Positions 11,065 to 22,700 of a stretch of DNA of 64,000 bases are shown piece by piece. How positions within the stretch are numbered: position 1 is the stretch's first letter; every line of letters begins with the position of its first letter. The stretch is from Anniella stebbinsi (taxonomy: Eukaryota > Chordata > Lepidosauria > Squamata > Anniellidae), in contig JARDYH010000007.1 in assembly GCA_029215795.1 (NCBI GenBank), positions 22,889,763-22,953,762 of the forward strand, written 5' to 3'. A program made the translations under genes and the position numbers. The notes under the pieces are model-generated. The model was not told the DNA's origin and searched no databases. It saw only the letters and a program-made list of their open reading frames with translations.

Positions 11065-12824
11065 GGGCTTTGTTTGTTCAAATTAAGGATGGGAGAAGTC
11101 TTGCCATGTTTGGGCTCACAGGAATTCCCTGCAGTTCACATTTGCAAGCCAAGTCAGGTGCTTTCCCCTCAAATCCAGTTACTTTCACGTCTTCCCCCCC
11201 ATTAAAACAATCATTTATGCGCATTTCATCTGTAATTTGTACAAATGGCAGACATAAATCTATGCAATTTATATATATTCCACCCAGTAGCTGAAGCTCT
11301 CAGGGGGAGGGTGTCACAAAAATTAATTTGTGCCTGCAATGTGCACAAGTTAATCATATTCCTAGTCACAATTTGCACAAATTTAGCAAATTATGGCCAA
11401 CATTGAGGTAAATTATGGAATTTGCAACTGCAGTTTGTGTAAATCATTATCTTAATGGGGAAAAAAAGATGTGGAATTCATTGATTCATTGTAAACCGCC
11501 CAGAGAGCTTCGGCTATGGGGTGGTATACAAATGTAATAAATAAATAAATAAATAAATTGAGCTGAGTTGACTCAGTCTGTATTAGGTCAGGCCAGCTTA
11601 CTGGTAGGTGAACCAGAGGCAAGGGGGACTCAGCAAACCTGATCCCCCATCCAGATTGCTCTAACATCTCTAGTTTTAATGGGAAAACTGCACTTTATGA
11701 ATGGGTAAAATGTGCATTTCTGTACATATTTTTGGGAAGTGCTCACATTTCCTCCATCTACTAAAGTAAGAAAATGTGCAGGGTTTTGTTGTTTTGTTTT
11801 GTTTTTAATATGAATGCTAGTTTGGGAATTTGTGAACATTTTCAGAAAACATGTATTCCTGTTCATGTTCATTTTGGGGTTGCGGACAGGGTGTTTTCAA
11901 ACTTGCAAACTGAAATGAAATGGTTGTACATCCCTAACACAAATGTGCAGATGAAAAGACATCACATGGCTGTGACAGCTGAAAAAGTGGAAAAGTGCAC
12001 GGTGTCATTACTTGTTTACAGTATCACAGAACTTACTTCTAATTTATCCCTGTATGTATGTATGCATAAAAAATATTTATTAGAGGTGTGAATTGACTCC
12101 AAGATTCAACTCAGACTCCAACTTGACACATTGGAAAATGGCTTGTTTCACTGTGGAGTGATTTGTAAGCCATTGTTTGAACTTGGGTACTGAAGCCATT
12201 GAGATTCTGAAATATAAGGTGTCATGGTCCCCATTGGGCATCACGAGATTTTTTTTAAAAAATGGCTATAAGGTTGTTTTTCTCTGACAGAATTGGATGA
12301 TTCTTGTAGACAGAGTTGCCCTTTGGGAGGAAATTAGGCCTACGACGTGTCAGAAAAATAGGTGCACAGTGTTTTGATCTTGTTTGTTTTGAGGGGCGTG
12401 CTATGCAAAGTTTCAAAAGGATAGCTGCAGCAATTCATGAGGAAGATGAGCGATTCACTTCCCCTTCCCTCCTCTTCTTATTGATTTACATGAAAATGTC
12501 ACATATGATAGAAGCAAAAAACCTGTAAATTTTCAGAGGGGTAGGTGCAGGGGCTAGGAAATTATGATGCTTGAAAAACAGTGTGTAGTAAAACTAGGTG
12601 CCATTGGAAGAATGACCATCTTATAGACCCATCCTTGCCATACCTATCTCATCTATTCTAGCTGACTCGCCATCCCACCTAACGGTACCTCTCTGTCTGA
12701 CTGTGTAGCTATATGGCAATTCAGTCTTGTGAGGGGACACTTCACAAGTTGTACAACTTGAAACAAGGTGCTTCTCTTGGGGGGTGGAAAGGGTGGGAGA
12801 AACACCAAGGGAAAGCCAGACATA
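11065..12824. other. Intergenic; LINE tail and decayed repeats
   Basis: Apart from the LINE tail at 11493-11560 there are TGTGCAAATT-like words at 11210-11420, and transposon-end-like strings (GTACATCCCTAA near 11930, TAGAGGTGTGAA near 12081) without partners. The 70-codon frame at 12316-12528 has no recognisable domain. Confidence 0.45.
11493..11560 (+). mobile_element. LINE 3'-terminal fragment, sense
   Basis: Only the last 60 or so bases of an L2-group element are present (TAAACCGCCCAGAGAGCTTC, then GGGGTGGTATACAAATGTAA), ending in an (AATA)n tail. The same end occurs inversely at 14560 and 58440. Confidence 0.75.
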
Positions 12825-12832
12825 GTTTGAAA

Positions 12833-14339
12833 TAGGGGTGTGCACGGACCCCCCGGATCGGATCGGGACCCGGATCGGGACCTCCAATTTTGTCATGGAT
12901 CGGTTCGGACAAAATCAGAGGCCCCCGGACCGGATCGAGTCCGATCCCGATCCAAAAATCGGAAATTTTTGGATCGGCCGCCATTTTTTTCCCCATAGAC
13001 TTGCATTGCAATGCAAGTCTATGAGGAAAAAATGGCGGTGGGTGGGTGAGGGGGGGCCTAACTCCCTCCCCCCGGGGCCGTCTGCTGTGGACGGCCCCGG
13101 CAGGTAAGCCCCCTCCCCCGCGCTCCCTACCCCCCCTGGGGCCATCCGCTTCCATCTGCAGGTGCCCGCGGGCGCCCGCGGATAGAAGCAGACGGCTCCG
13201 GGGGGGGGTAAGCCCCCTTCCCCGCCACTGCTTACCTTTTAGGGCCGTTCGCTCCCGTCCGGCGCCGGCGGCTACCGCCAGCCGGCTTTGCAGCTTGCTC
13301 TAGAGTAGCGCGCCGGGTGATCACCCAGTGCGCCACCCTGGAGCAGGCCACGGAGCCCGCTGGTAGTAGCCGCCGGTGCCGGATGGGCGTCCCTAAAAGG
13401 TAAGCGCCCCCCTCCTCCCCTCCGCGTGCCCCCTCCTCACCTTTCCGGGCCGTTCGCTCCCGTCCAGCGCTAGCGGCTACCGCCAGTGGGCTTTGCGGCT
13501 TGCTCTAGAGTAGCGCACCGGGTGATCACCCGGCGCGCCACCCTGGAGCAGGCCGCGGAGCCCGCTGGTAGTAGCCGCTGGCGCCGGATGGGAGCGGACG
13601 GCCCGGAAAGGTAAGGGCCCCCCTCCTCCCCTCCGTGCGCCCCCTCCTCCCTCCGCGTGCCCCCTGCTTACCTTTCCGGGCCGTCTGCTCCCGTCCGGCG
13701 CCAGCGGCTACTACCAGTGGGCTCCGCGGCCTGCTCTAGAGTAGCGCGCCGGGTGATGACATCACCCGGCGCGCCACCTGGAGCAGGCCTCGGAGCCCGC
13801 TGGTAGTGGCCGCCGGCGCTGGACGGGAGCGGACGGCCCGGAAAGGTAAGGGCCCCCCTCCTCCCCTCCACGCACCCCCTCCTCCCCTCTGCGTGCCCCC
13901 TGCTTACCTTTCCGGGCCGTCCGCTCCTGTCCGGCGCCGGTGGCTACTACCAGCGGGCTCCGCGGCCTGCTCTAGAGTAGCGCGCCGGGTGATGACATCA
14001 CTCAGCGCGCCACCCTGGAGCAGGCCGTGGAGCCCGCTGGTAGTAGCCGCCGGCGCCAGACGGGAGCGGACGTCCCTCAAAGGTAAGCGCCCCCCTCCTT
14101 CCCCCTGCTGTCCACTTTCATCGGCGGACGCCCGCTGGCGCCCGCCAATGGAAGCTGCGGTGGGCGCCAGTGGGCGCCCGCCGATCCGCCGATCTGCCGA
14201 ACTGGTTCGGAGCCTTTTCGGATTGGTTCGGACTGGATCGGCCGATCCAGCTGTTGGATCGGAAATCGGATAATTTATCCGATTTCCCACTGGACCGGAC
14301 TCGGATCGTGGATCGGGTCCGATCCAGTGCACATCCCTA
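12833..14339 (+). mobile_element. GC-rich non-autonomous hAT element, copy 3 (1507 bp)
   Basis: It has the same left and right termini as copies 1 and 2, flanked by the exact 8-bp repeat GTTTGAAA (12825-12832 and 14340-14347), again matching nTnnnnAn. Palindrome at 12994-13023, array of four large units at 13231-14087, then the common right subterminal region rich in GGATCGG and its inverse. Its left 300 bases look over 90% alike with copy 1 by eye, so the family is fairly young. No transposase. Confidence 0.92.
13231..14087. repeat. Array of four GC-rich palindromic units
   Basis: Units at about 13231-13404, 13436-13615, 13667-13850 and 13903-14087. The first two have the short GTGATCACC centre, the last two the longer GTGATGACATCAC form, so unit types are ordered within the array. 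The second unit begins CTCACC instead of CTTACC. Confidence 0.88.
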
Positions 14340-14529
14340 GTTTGAAAGGAAATCTGTTTTTGCAAAGGGATGTGATGACATTGGAAATGGCTAACACATG
14401 AAATCTGTGGATAGGTGCTGGCCCTACTGATATCCCACAGTGACAGAGGCTCTGGTTACTGCAGGAGTCACTGATAAACTAAGGAAACATTTTCCAGGAG
14501 GAATTAAGTGATTCTTATTCTTATTCTTA

Positions 14530-15050
14530 TTATATTATTTATTATTATGCATTACATTTATATACTGTCCCATAGCTGAAGCTCTCTGGGTAGATTACAA
14601 AAATTAAAAATTGAATATTAAAAAGTCAATATACAAAATTGAAAACCAAAAAAACATAAAACAGCTAATATTTAAAACATTGTAAACTTTAAGCCAGGAT
14701 AAAAAATCTGTTAAAAACCTCAAGCTAAGCTGTTAAAATGCCTGGGAGAAAAGAAAAGTTTTGACCTGGCGAAAAGATAACAATGTTGGCACCAGTTGGG
14801 CCTCATCGAGGAGATCTTTCCATAATTGGGGGGCTGCCACAGAGAAGGCCCTCTCCCTTGTTGCCATCTTCTGAGCTTCCCTCGGAGTAGGCACCCGGAG
14901 GAGGACCTTAGATGTTGCGCGTAGTGTACAGGTAGGTTCATGTCGGGAAAGGCGTTCCATCAGGTATTGTGGTCCCAAGCCATGTAAGGCTTTATAGGTT
15001 AAAACCAGCACCTTGAATTGGGCTCAGAAACGTACAAGCGGCCAATGCAA
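14530..15050 (-). mobile_element. L2-group LINE 3' end, antisense
   Basis: On the minus strand a LINE C-terminal coding segment is followed by a 3' region with the GCTTCAGCTATGGGACAGTA terminus and a (TTA)n-type tail at about 14530. 5'-truncated near 15050. It belongs to the same subfamily as 58390-58830. Confidence 0.85.
14733..15011 (-). pseudogene. L2-group LINE ORF2 C-terminus (fragment)
   Basis: The minus-strand frame of 92 codons has the LTYKALHGLGPQYL start and ends RQVKTFLFSQAF. These match the conserved C-terminal region of L2-group reverse-transcriptase proteins, downstream of the polymerase domain. Catalytic motifs are absent because the copy is 5'-truncated, so it cannot be active. 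A comparable KALHGLGPGYL sequence occurs at 33216-33500 and in the long frame 40035-41804. Confidence 0.85.
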
Positions 15051-15414
15051 GTGGTTCAGTCTTATCTCCAGGGACACATTTCCTGATTCTTTCATTGGTG
15101 GAGCAATGGCAGCAGAGACCCTCAAAGGAGGTTTCAAGTTGACAGACAGCTGATAATGAAGTGTCAGCCTAAGCAAAGGTCTGTCTCTGAAGTTCTGTTG
15201 ATAAAGGTGCAGAAGGAAAGAGAGGAGAAGCCCACCAGCACAAAGACGTTCTTTGTCCTCCCTAACTATACCTCTCTGAACCAACTGTGTTGAATCGCAA
15301 GCTAAGAAATAACAGCGATTGTTCAAGAACCGAACGAAAAAGAATAACATTAAGAAGCCCTGCAGGAGAAAAAAGACTTGACACAAGGGTTATTTCCAGA
15401 AGGAAAGGGGACAC
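15051..15414. other. Unassigned sequence
   Basis: No repeat or gene could be recognised. Overlapping short minus-strand frames have no known motif. Confidence 0.4.
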
Positions 15415-15575
15415 ACGGAGGCTATATACTTTCATGGTTTGACTACTGGATGACAGGAGCCAAAAGGCATACTTTGACTGTTCGAACGAGAAAGACATAC
15501 TTGAATGTTTGACTCAGAAAGGCATAGTTGGAGTGTTTAAGTCATGAAGGCTTCACGCTTTGACCGTTTACTGGA
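15415..15575. repeat. Degenerate short tandem repeat, about 28-bp period
   Basis: The words AAAGGCATACTTTGACTGTT, AAAGACATACTTGAATGTTT, AAAGGCATAGTTGGAGTGTT and AAGGCTTCACGCTTTGACCG follow one another at roughly 28-base intervals. Decayed, non-coding in appearance. Confidence 0.55.
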
Positions 15576-15739
15576 GGATGAGGTGGTGACAATAAACAAC
15601 AGTAAAGGGCTACTTGAGGCCCTAAAGTGGTATAAGCTGTTTTCTAAGAAATGCTGTGGAGGAAAGCAAAGGCAGCGGAGTGGAGATTGCGAGCGGAGAA
15701 ACGAATCAGAAATCAAATACACGGACACCAGAGGTTGGG

Positions 15740-16460
15740 TTAACTAGGGTTTCTTTATTTAACAACGGGTATAGCATCCTTCCTGGATCTGTGCGTGAAT
15801 GTGTGGGAATCAGCACAACTCTACCTTCAGGCAACTAGCCTGCAAAAATAATAAAGGGCGAGCCACTCAGTTGGTCATAGTGGCCGGGTTAAAACCCGCA
15901 CCTCTTTTACAACTACATTTATATGTTTTTTGGGAGACTAATCTGTGTCACCTCCCACACAGGGCTGCACAGTCCTGCGTAAGTGAGGCAAACGGTCCCC
16001 AAAGGCAACCCATATCCTGACTCAGATCCGCAAAGCCCATCGAGGATTGCCCTTCATCATCAACGATGCCAAAAGTGCTCACCAACCCTATTCTTACCTT
16101 TCAAATTCCCACACCCCCTACCACAAATCAACCTATTTATTTTCCATAGCTAAATTCAAATGTCCAGTATGGAGTAGGCAAAAACCTGCACAGCTCTATC
16201 TGCCAGGGAAAATTCCTACTCAGCCCCTCCTCCAAAAGAGATGACTAGCTAATCTCATACTAGAAGAGAGGGAGGGTGGGGGCCGAAAATGAAAGAGGCC
16301 AAGTCCTGGGCGAGCCAAGGCTATATAGCCTTAGACTCCGCCCCTCCGCCTAAGCGGCTCTTCCTGTGCGCATTCTCATACACGTGAGTATTTCTTCCCG
16401 CCGTTTCTAACCACCCACAACCAACGCCTCCCACCCAATCCATGCTGGCTGGATGGGCAA
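15740..16460 (-). other. Promoter-like, possibly LTR-derived block (minus strand)
   Basis: Read on the minus strand, a GGGGCGGAG box (about 16340) is followed by CTATATAGCC (about 16322) and, some 570 bases on, by AATAAAG (about 15755). The order GC box, TATA, poly-A signal suggests an LTR or small transcription unit. No paired LTR or protein was seen. Confidence 0.25.
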
Positions 16461-17292
16461 GCGACTTTCTAGCAAGAACAACAACTTGAAATTATTAAAC
16501 TGGATTTTTCAGGAGAAAAACTAACATATAGAAAGACGATGATGATTGATAATGACAACAATGATGATGGTGATATAATACAAAACTAAAATGGACCTGG
16601 AATCAAACATGTATATTTTCAAACGTGTAACAGGAAAAGAAGGCTATTGCATTGAACTGCCTACCTAATATTCACTAAATAAAATGAATTTCAGGGGGGA
16701 AACGAATGAATCTAGAAATAATGTTGTAAATTATACTTAATAAATCAAGATTAATGCAACGTAAAAGGTATGGAACGAAAGGAAGATGGAACCAAAATGA
16801 TGGGAATCCAACCCCCAAATATTTTTTTCCTTCAAAATTTAATAGGAGAAAAGAAGAATTAAGGTGTAGTGAACTTAGGGATATATGAGAAAATCATTTT
16901 GGTTCAGTCTTGAATAGACTTTACCAAGCTTGCACCTTCTGGACTCAACATGGTCAAATTCCACACACTTCTGGGGTTTACAAGATGATTTACAGACCCT
17001 CCCAAAAAGTGTTTGACAGCATGCTACATTTGCCACAAAAAAATGCAAAAAAATGCTGCAATCCATGGGAGAAGAATGCATTCATTTCAAAGATGCACAT
17101 AACTGATGTGTACATTTGGAAAAATATCCAAGAAAATACTCGCAAAGTTTCATGTGAAAAGAAACCAACAAAGCTCACAATCTTCTATGAGAACAAGCTT
17201 TGATGTGAAATTTGGAGAATGTTTTTTGTATGAGTTTTGTTTGGATGCTTATCCCAAGGTGAACTGCCTGATGAGAAAGAAAAGCAAGAGAC
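16461..17292. other. Intergenic, AT-rich
   Basis: Scattered ATGCAAAAAAATGC-type words, no recognisable gene. The frames at 16910-17203 (+) and 16875-17081 (-) overlap and lack domains. Confidence 0.45.
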
Positions 17293-17295
17293 ACA

Positions 17296-17520
17296 GGCTC
17301 AGTTCGGACGACACAATAAACAACTGTGTGGGGGAAACAATTGTCAGTTGTTTTGACTATCGTGTCATCCAAATGCTGCCATAGTCAACTCAGCGCTGAT
17401 CCTAATCCACACCACAGTTGATTATTTATTACCATATTGTGTGGGGAGTACCCCCTAGATGAACAACTGTAAAGTTGTTTATTACCCCACCATTGACTAT
17501 CATGTTGTCCGAATTGAGCC
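17296..17520. mobile_element. 225-bp MITE, GGCTCAGTTCGGAC family, copy 1
   Basis: The left end GGCTCAGTTCGGACGACA pairs with the right end TGTTGTCCGAATTGAGCC. The 3-bp word ACA lies directly outside both ends (17293-17295, 17521-17523). A second copy at 45570-45796 aligns along its whole length and has ACT on both sides. Three-base duplications fit PIF/Harbinger-type or CACTA-type elements better than hAT. Non-coding. Confidence 0.82.
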
Positions 17521-17561
17521 ACAGACTATACCAGGAGGATAATAAAACACAGGATAATAAT

Positions 17562-17582
17562 ACACACACACACACACACACA
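17562..17582. repeat. (CA)n microsatellite
   Basis: A short CA run. Confidence 0.9.
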
Positions 17583-20427
17583 TCTGCAGGACAACAGGAC
17601 CTAAATTAAAATTATTGATTTTTCCTAACTAGAGAGAGAAAATGTATTAAGTGTGCAATCCTATATGGAAAGGCTGCCGACTATCCACTGCAAGGTGGGA
17701 GGACAGTGGAAGCGAACTTTGCCTCTGCACTCCAGCCACCTTGCATTTTTCCTAGACAGTTGATTTCATCCATCAATAGTGACACTTCAGAGGGAGAGGA
17801 CAGGAGGCTGGAGCATAGCCTACCATAGCTGCCCCAGCTTCCTCCCTTCCTGTCCCTGGAAATGCCTGCTTTCCCTCAACTCCATGCTTGGTTTTGTGAG
17901 TGATGAGAGGTAGCCAGCATGTCATGGGGAAGGGGAGGGACAGAGAGCGTGGTTTCCTGGCTCCAAGGTCAGAGCCTGGTCCCCAACCTTGGGGCCAGGA
18001 ACACAGGACAACTGAGAAATCAAAGAGTATCTCAAAGAGAAAGATTTTAGAAGAAAAGCTTGAAAGAACTGAGTTAAAACAAAGAAAGAATGAAATCATG
18101 AATGAACCAAACTTGAAGCCAAGGAAGCAAATCCCACGCCAACACACAAGAACCTATCACTTCACTTCCTACTCCCAAGTTGCTATACTGTGCAACTGAG
18201 AGGAGTGGAAGACAGTGAATTTTTTTATTGAAACACTCAATAGAATTCAGTGCCTCCCCTCAAAGCACAATGACTGAACCCCCTGGTTAAACATGTTCTG
18301 GAAGTATAAGGCGGATCTGTCAGTCACTTAACAGCACTCTTTCCCTTAGTTGCTCATCTGCGTTTTGAGAAATGAAACCAAAATACACTATTTGGAGAGG
18401 AGATAGAATGTCTACTTCTCCATGTATGAATCAGTACCAAAGCCCTGTTCTAGTTTCACTTCATTTCTGGTGGCTTCTATGGGAAGCCTGCTTTGCCTTG
18501 GGAAGCACCAGAAATGGGCTGAAAGAACCCAATTCTCCTTGGGCTTTGGGCTTCATCTGAATCTGATGCATATCCCAAATAAGAACTATGAGACATAAAG
18601 AGGAGAGATGTAATCCAAGTTCTTAATGACTTGATTCAGAAAATGATGCGCCACCACCACCAAAACAAACAAACAAACAAGCAAACAAGAATATTCAGGC
18701 TCATTTCCCTGAGAAGTTCTTCTCCAGCACTGAGGATGATCAAGGTATTTGGAAGATACTTGAGCAAAAAGTACCTTGGTTTGCTTTTTGCTCATGTGTA
18801 TTGCAAATTCCCAAATTGAACTCCGGTGGAAATATGAAACTATACGTTCTGCCAAACTATCTGCTTTGTAGAAGCAGATTTGATGTTATTAAATCCGTAC
18901 TCTTGATACAACTCGTATTAATGTTCTAGGCAGCATTACCAGACCATCCAAGAAAGCTTTTTCATTTGGTGAGTCTTTGACTCGATCCTCTCCATTGTTT
19001 CTCATGAACAGTTCATCAGATCATCTATCCAGAACTAAAAACTCATCATGCTCTCAAGTGTTTTTGCTCTGAATTTCTACCATGGCTCAGTCTGAGAATT
19101 ACAATTTTGGATTGTACAATACGGCAAGGTGTGTCAGCAGCATGCATCTGCCTACTCACAAAGGATGCTGCAACCTTTCAAGCAAGGTTCTTAAGGGGGA
19201 TGGTCCCTGTTTCAATGTTTGTGAGCAAAATCAATGCTAATGGGGCCGCTGCTCCCTCTTTGCCTATCACAACTCCTAGTTACTTCCTTGTGCCACAGGA
19301 AAGGGTCAGGCAACAACCACAGGCCTCCCTGGCAGAAATGACTTTATTAACATCATTTTCTCAGCATCACCAGGGATTCTGGCACTGGTAGTCCTAACAT
19401 CATTCACAGCAAAGGAAAACTCTTGGCTTGTCTTTAGGTCTAGGGATGCCTGCCAGGCAGGGATGCCTTCCCCATTGTCATGTGTAGGTCTTCAATCAAG
19501 GCTGGAGGCCTTGATTGAATGTAGGTTGATTTATTAGGAATAGTTTTGGAATGTCTGTGCAAGCAGTTCTCTGCCAGAGTTTCCCATGGGAGTTGCTTGC
19601 TGCACTCCCTGTCTCAGCCTTGAAGCTGCTAGTTTCTCTGGGAACTTGGGAGTGTTTTGATAAGGTGAGGGCCACTTGATTGAGGGTGTCACTCAGATTG
19701 TAGCATCTGCTTAGTTGGGTTGTGCAGTCCCACCCTATTGGCACATGGCCATGTTTTACAGATCACAGGACCTGTCTGTCAAGGGGTGTTGAATAGGCTA
19801 GGATCTGGGTACGAGAGGGACAACAAAAGTGGAAGAGCTTTTGCTAGGTATCATCTTTTGACGCAAGGCCTGAAATCCCTCCTGTTGGATTCCACCTCAG
19901 TTTGAGACTTTGAAAGTGCTCTGCACATGCTCCCTCTCTTGCTATTTGGACTGTGGTTTTCTGAGAACAGTGACATGGACAGTACTGTGAGGCTTTTCAT
20001 AGACTTGAACTTGCGTTTGCTGTGGATTGTGTGGTTGTGGCCAGACTCAGGTGGCAGGGAGTTGCCAGTCCTTAGCAGAAGGTTGGGACTCCTGTGCCTG
20101 AGGTTTTACCCATGATCACGCTTACCTTGTCAGCTCAGCATTCAGCAGACTGTGTTTGCTGGTGTGTGATCTTTCTTCTCTGCCCTGCTCTGGTGGTTCA
20201 GAACATAAGTGTTTCCCCCTCCCTGGGATCTTGTTTAGGCTTTGGCCCTGTCCCTTGAGGTGCCAGTGTATGCAGCATCTTGAGAAGCTCAAAGGGGATG
20301 GTGCTTAACCTCCCCCCCCCAAGTGATTGCCTGAAGGATCGTGTCAGGAAAGGAGCCTAAAGCTTTCTGACCATTGTTCAGCTTTAAGTGGTGTTGTTTG
20401 GAGAATGTAACCATTATGCTTTTTACC
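17583..20427. other. Intergenic, unassigned
   Basis: Includes a (CAAA)n-like run near 18660. Open frames up to 124 codons (17773-18147, -; 17900-18199, +) overlap each other antiparallel, show no domain and are probably not genes. TTTATTAA-type signals near 19340 are not accompanied by a recognisable LTR. Confidence 0.45.
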
Positions 20428-20485
20428 GTGTAATTTCCTCAATAAAAGAAGTGAGTGGTGTAATTTCCTCAATAAAAGAAGTGAG
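20428..20485. repeat. 30-bp tandem duplication
   Basis: GTGTAATTTCCTCAATAAAA followed by GAAGTGAG occurs twice in direct succession at a 30-base period. Each copy contains AATAAA. The two copies are identical over about 28 bases, so the duplication is recent. Confidence 0.9.
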
Positions 20486-22069
20486 CGTCTCATGTCAGTT
20501 TGCCAGCACGTGTGAATGCCAGAGGGAACGGGCATGCATGCGACACCCAGCCCCAAAGCTCTTGGACTTTGGGGTCAGGGAAAGGGGAGGAGAAAGTAGG
20601 TGTCTCTGAAGCACCTTGAGCTAAAGCTTTTGCAAGTGCTTGGATTGAGTGGTTAAGTTGAGCCCTGGCAAAAGCTCAACCCTTTAGGGCTTGAACAGTG
20701 GTACGATTGTGCAAACCTACACACTCCAACCTGAGAGAGAACTCTTGAATAATCAGAGGTACTGTTTCCTAAGCATTCTCAGAGCAAGCCTTCAAATGCC
20801 AAGCCAATCCCAGGTTTGAGTTGAGAGGCGTTTCTCCACTGCTAATACAGAGAGACATTGTCAACTGCCAAATCAACAGTGTCCTTCACATGAAGCAAGA
20901 CAATTCCTTTGCAACTTAGGAGTGCACACATGAGTTGTTACCTCTTAACAATTCTTTGGCTTCTGATCAAAAGGTAAGCCTGCATTTAAAAACAAAAACA
21001 TCACCAACCCCCCCCCCCCAAGCTTACCTGTTAACAGCACTCGTCTTTTCTTCATGCCCTGTGTGTTTCTTTATTCTGCTGATCAAAAGTACCAGAATGA
21101 CATGAATCAAACATGAAAGAATGCATTATCTCGACAGTTACAGATAAACTCTGCTTCTTCTGCGGGGAAGGATTTACGAGGAGCAGCATTCTGCTGAAAT
21201 AATCCGAAATGAACATTAAATAATGTTAATGTATGGTATGATAGAATTCCATTGGGAGCAAAGAGGACTTCCCCCCCCCGCCCCCCCCCCCCCCAGATCG
21301 TGAAGGGGATTTAAAATGCTGTAAATTATGTATGGGCAAGCAGTAAGCCCTGTGAATGCTTTATGTTTACACTTAATGGGAAACAAATAACACAGTAAAT
21401 CTCACCTGAGGCAAATAATAGCTTTTCTATCAAATAAATTCACCAAGTCCTAGGCAAAGGACATGGTAAACATTTTGATTTCCCCCCTTTTAAAACAGTG
21501 GAAATAATCACTGTGGCATGGCTAAAGGACACGGTGTTGGAGTGGAAGGATTTGAGGAAAGGATTTCTCCTCAAACTCTTCAGAACACGCAGTAGGTGGT
21601 CTGTATTTAAATGCAATATGAATCCATTTGTGAGTACCAGGCATTCTGTAACTCCTCCTACTTGCTTAAGATGTAGTGGTGATATTTGCTCTCTGAAGGC
21701 AACTCATTTCCTTTGATGTGCTCTTCATCTGACCTGCAAAAGGAAATCTGGCTGAAATGATTAGAATTATGAACGGGGGGGGGGGGGGGGACAGAAGGGG
21801 GAAGGAGAAAAACATACACATTGCACCCACAGAACCTGGAAAATAAAAGAGTTGATGCATGCATTTTGGATAAACCAAGGGTTACAATTATTTAACTTAC
21901 AAGGAAGATCTGCAGCAATCTCTTAACAACTATGTTGGTCTCAGTGAGGCAGGGTGGCATTACCATGCCTCCTCCCTGCATAAGTAAGGGTAAGTCAGCA
22001 ATGGATTTTGCATCTTCTGCATGGCCAGCCACTACCTGGTTGAGGGAACCCCACCATGTCCCAGTTACC
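20486..22069. other. Intergenic with homopolymer tracts
   Basis: Poly-C at about 21271-21295 and poly-G at about 21775-21791. No gene recognised. Frames at 21658-21864 and 21666-21878 are driven by the tract. Confidence 0.5.
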
Positions 22070-22700
22070 AAGCCTCAAGGCTTTCATTGTGAATTTGAAT
22101 GGCCCTTCTGGTGTTATTTGTCCATCCACACTGGGTTTATGTTTTTAACTGTGTATTCTTGTTATGGATCTATGGTTTGGTAAGTATCTCTAGGATGAGA
22201 ATCATGGATTTGCATGTGTGATTTGATTGGCCGATAGAGTGAGATGATGAGGGTGAAGCGTGTGTGTGCTATATAAACTGGGTGCTGTGTCTGTGGGTGG
22301 CAGACAGGGATGAGATAATATGGGACAGGGATTTGATGTAAGATTAGATCAAGATAGGATGGGAGAGGGGCAAGATGAGATTGGGTTTAGATCAGAGATG
22401 TGATTTTTAGGTTAGAGAACAGACAGAGAGAGAGAGAGGGGGTGAGAGGTCTGCAAGGATTGTTTGAGAGAAGGACTTTGGAGTACTATGTATGAGAGAA
22501 CCTATATTGATAGAGCCATTTAAGAATTACTTGTTTATTATTCAACAACTTATTGTTGTAATCCTACACTTCCAGCTTGTGGCTGTGTAAAGGGGAGTTA
22601 ATAAAGGGAGAATAGAAGGTTAAAGTATAAAGTCTGTGTGTCCTCAAAGAGAGACCACTGAGCAAGGGTTGGGCTGAGCCTTAAAGGTTCTGGTGGCAGT
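22070..22700 (+). mobile_element. Possible LTR-like block
   Basis: CTATATAAAC at about 22270 follows a GATTGGCC CCAAT-like box (about 22227). TTAATAAAGG lies near 22601 and TCTGGTGGCAGTG near 22690, which resembles the start of an internal region. No pol or gag frame follows, so this would be a solo or broken copy. Low confidence. Confidence 0.25.

Noticed and set aside
4362..14339. CRISPR-like regularly spaced palindromic repeats
   Set aside because: The spacing is about 200-250 bp, the repeats are about 180 bp, spacers are similar C-rich tracts rather than unique, and the DNA is vertebrate with transposon ends.
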